Positions 5,381 through 6,082 of a stretch of DNA of 6,082 nucleotides are shown in pieces. Position 1 is the stretch's first letter. Each line of letters starts with the position of its first letter. The stretch lies in the NCBI GenBank assembly GCA_003218345.1, contig QHNF01000077.1, positions 1 through 6,082 of the forward strand, given 5' to 3'. A program made the translations under genes and the position numbers. Below the pieces are notes generated by a model. The model had not been told where the DNA came from, ran no database searches, and saw only the letters and a program-made list of their open reading frames with translations. The stretch is from Verrucomicrobiota bacterium (GTDB lineage: Bacteria > Verrucomicrobiota > Verrucomicrobiia > Chthoniobacterales > UBA10450).

Positions 5381-5908
5381 TTGGTGGCGGAGGGACCAAC
5401 GATTTTTCCTGCTTCCTTTAAGACTTTTTCGCAAAAAGCCGAGACGGCTGTTTCCATCGCGCTCGGCCAGTATTTGACCGCGTCAAACGCGATCCGACAA
5501 GCGCTCGCAACTTATCTGCATCTTGCCGGAATCGAAACGGGTTATGGCTACTTTGCGCCAAATGTGCCAGGCAGTTACAGGCTCGTTTTTGAGTTACACT
5601 ACCCCGATGGCCGAGTGGAATACGAGCTGCCATCGGTCAGCGGCGCCGCGGCCGGCTTGCGCATAGCCAGTCTGCTGGACACGATCGGGCGCACTCCCTA
5701 CGAAGTCCTGCGGGAACATCTGGTGAAAACGCTGGCGAGATCTGTTTGGCGCGAGCATCCCGAGGTGCAAACGGTTCGCGCCGTGTTTGGATCGATCCGT
5801 TTGCCAACCGTAAGTCAGTTCGAGCACGGTCAAAGAGAATCGTCCGAGTTTCTATACGCTTACGATTTCAGCATTCAGAACGAGCCGCCCGAACCGAAGG
5901 ATCGCTGA
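5381..5908 (+). CDS. Hypothetical protein, probably membrane-anchored, partner of the downstream membrane gene
   Basis: I do not recognise the family with confidence. The shortest canonical form starts at the TTG at 5381 and has 175 residues, but the start is almost certainly further upstream (see the entry at 5255-5380), which would add a transmembrane segment and give about 209 residues. The soluble part begins VAEGPTIFPASFKTFSQKAE, continues through a helical region (AIRQALATYLHLAGIE) with a GYGYFAPNVPGSYRLVFELH block that looks like beta strands, and later has SLLDTIGRTPYEVLREHLVK. It ends in a charged tail (NEPPEPKDR). The layout suggests a single-pass protein with an extracytoplasmic domain. 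The next gene starts 5 bases after its TGA, so the two are very probably one operon and may form a complex. No catalytic motif is visible. Confidence 0.7.
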   Translation: MVAEGPTIFPASFKTFSQKAETAVSIALGQYLTASNAIRQALATYLHLAGIETGYGYFAPNVPGSYRLVFELHYPDGRVEYELPSVSGAAAGLRIASLLDTIGRTPYEVLREHLVKTLARSVWREHPEVQTVRAVFGSIRLPTVSQFEHGQRESSEFLYAYDFSIQNEPPEPKDR

Positions 5909-5913
5909 ATAGA

Positions 5914-6082
5914 ATGCAAACATCGAGGGAACGGCTACTCGAATTTCTGTTTCCAGCAGAGACGGATAATTGGCTGGCAGTCTTACGGGTCGGTCTTGGT
6001 TTCCAGGTAGTGTGTTATTCCTTGTCTCTACGAAACGATTGGAATTATCTGCTTTCGGGAACCGCCAGTGGTTTGGTCACCC
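5914..6082 (+). CDS. N-terminal part of a membrane protein, possibly HTTM / gamma-carboxylase-like
   Basis: An ATG at 5914, five bases after the previous stop, opens a frame that runs without a stop to the right edge and gives 56 residues. The sequence is MQTSRERLLEFLFPAETDNW, then LAVLRVGLGFQVVCYSLSLR, then NDWNYLLSGTASGLVT. The first hydrophobic segment (about residues 20-38) after a short amphipathic start, followed by a DWNYLLSG-type loop, is what I would expect at the beginning of HTTM proteins, multi-pass proteins related to the vitamin K-dependent gamma-carboxylase membrane region. Only the first helix is visible, so this is a tentative assignment from one segment. A DoxX-like or other multi-pass family is possible. 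The tight spacing makes it the second gene of an operon with the upstream hypothetical protein. Confidence 0.6.
   Translation, partial: MQTSRERLLEFLFPAETDNWLAVLRVGLGFQVVCYSLSLRNDWNYLLSGTASGLVT

Noticed and set aside
1..6082. CRISPR arrays, tRNA or rRNA genes, insertion sequences, attachment sites
   Set aside because: I saw no regularly spaced direct repeats, cloverleaf or rRNA-like sequence, and no transposase or integrase frame on either strand.

Overview
The window looks like chromosomal DNA from a Gram-negative, moderately GC-rich bacterium of the Verrucomicrobia or a neighbouring lineage. The main clue is a proteasome operon headed by a UBact-type ubiquitin-like modifier. This is the form of the Pup-proteasome system described in scattered Gram-negative phyla such as Nitrospirae, Verrucomicrobia and Armatimonadetes. 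Weak or absent Shine-Dalgarno sequences, non-ATG starts and GC-rich palindromes between genes fit a soil verrucomicrobium, but the species is inference.

Layout. (1) Bases 1-1523, minus strand: ubact (58 aa) -> prcB (proteasome beta, catalytic Thr) -> prcA (proteasome alpha, cut by the left edge). prcB and prcA overlap by ATGA. The ubact stop overlaps an ATG (TAATG) that would be the natural prcB start, except that the reading is one base out of frame. (2) Bases 1524-1687: divergent intergenic region with a long imperfect palindrome. (3) Bases 1688-2731, plus strand: a two-gene unit, a secreted coiled-coil/LysM protein followed 9 bases later by a double-GYF_2 coiled-coil protein. (4) Bases 2732-2805: convergent junction with two GC-rich hairpins. 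(5) Bases 2806-4623, minus strand: a full-length MsbA-type ABC exporter half-transporter. (6) Bases 4624-4792: divergent intergenic region. (7) Bases 4793-6082, plus strand: a small cysteine-containing lipoprotein of unknown family, then a membrane-anchored protein whose open frame extends upstream of every canonical start, then the beginning of a membrane protein that may belong to the HTTM / gamma-carboxylase-like group.

How the genes work together. UBact is expected to be ligated through its C-terminal residue to lysines of target proteins. The tagged proteins would be unfolded by an ARC/Mpa-like ATPase and degraded in the PrcA/PrcB core. The ligase, deamidase/depupylase and ATPase genes are not in this window and could lie beyond the left edge. 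The LysM and GYF_2 genes suggest an envelope-associated pair. No mechanistic link between the proteasome and the other genes can be shown from the sequence.

The points most worth following up are the UBact operon itself, the one-base frame discrepancy that hides a conserved-looking PrcB propeptide, and the unannotatable N-terminus of the gene ending at 5908.
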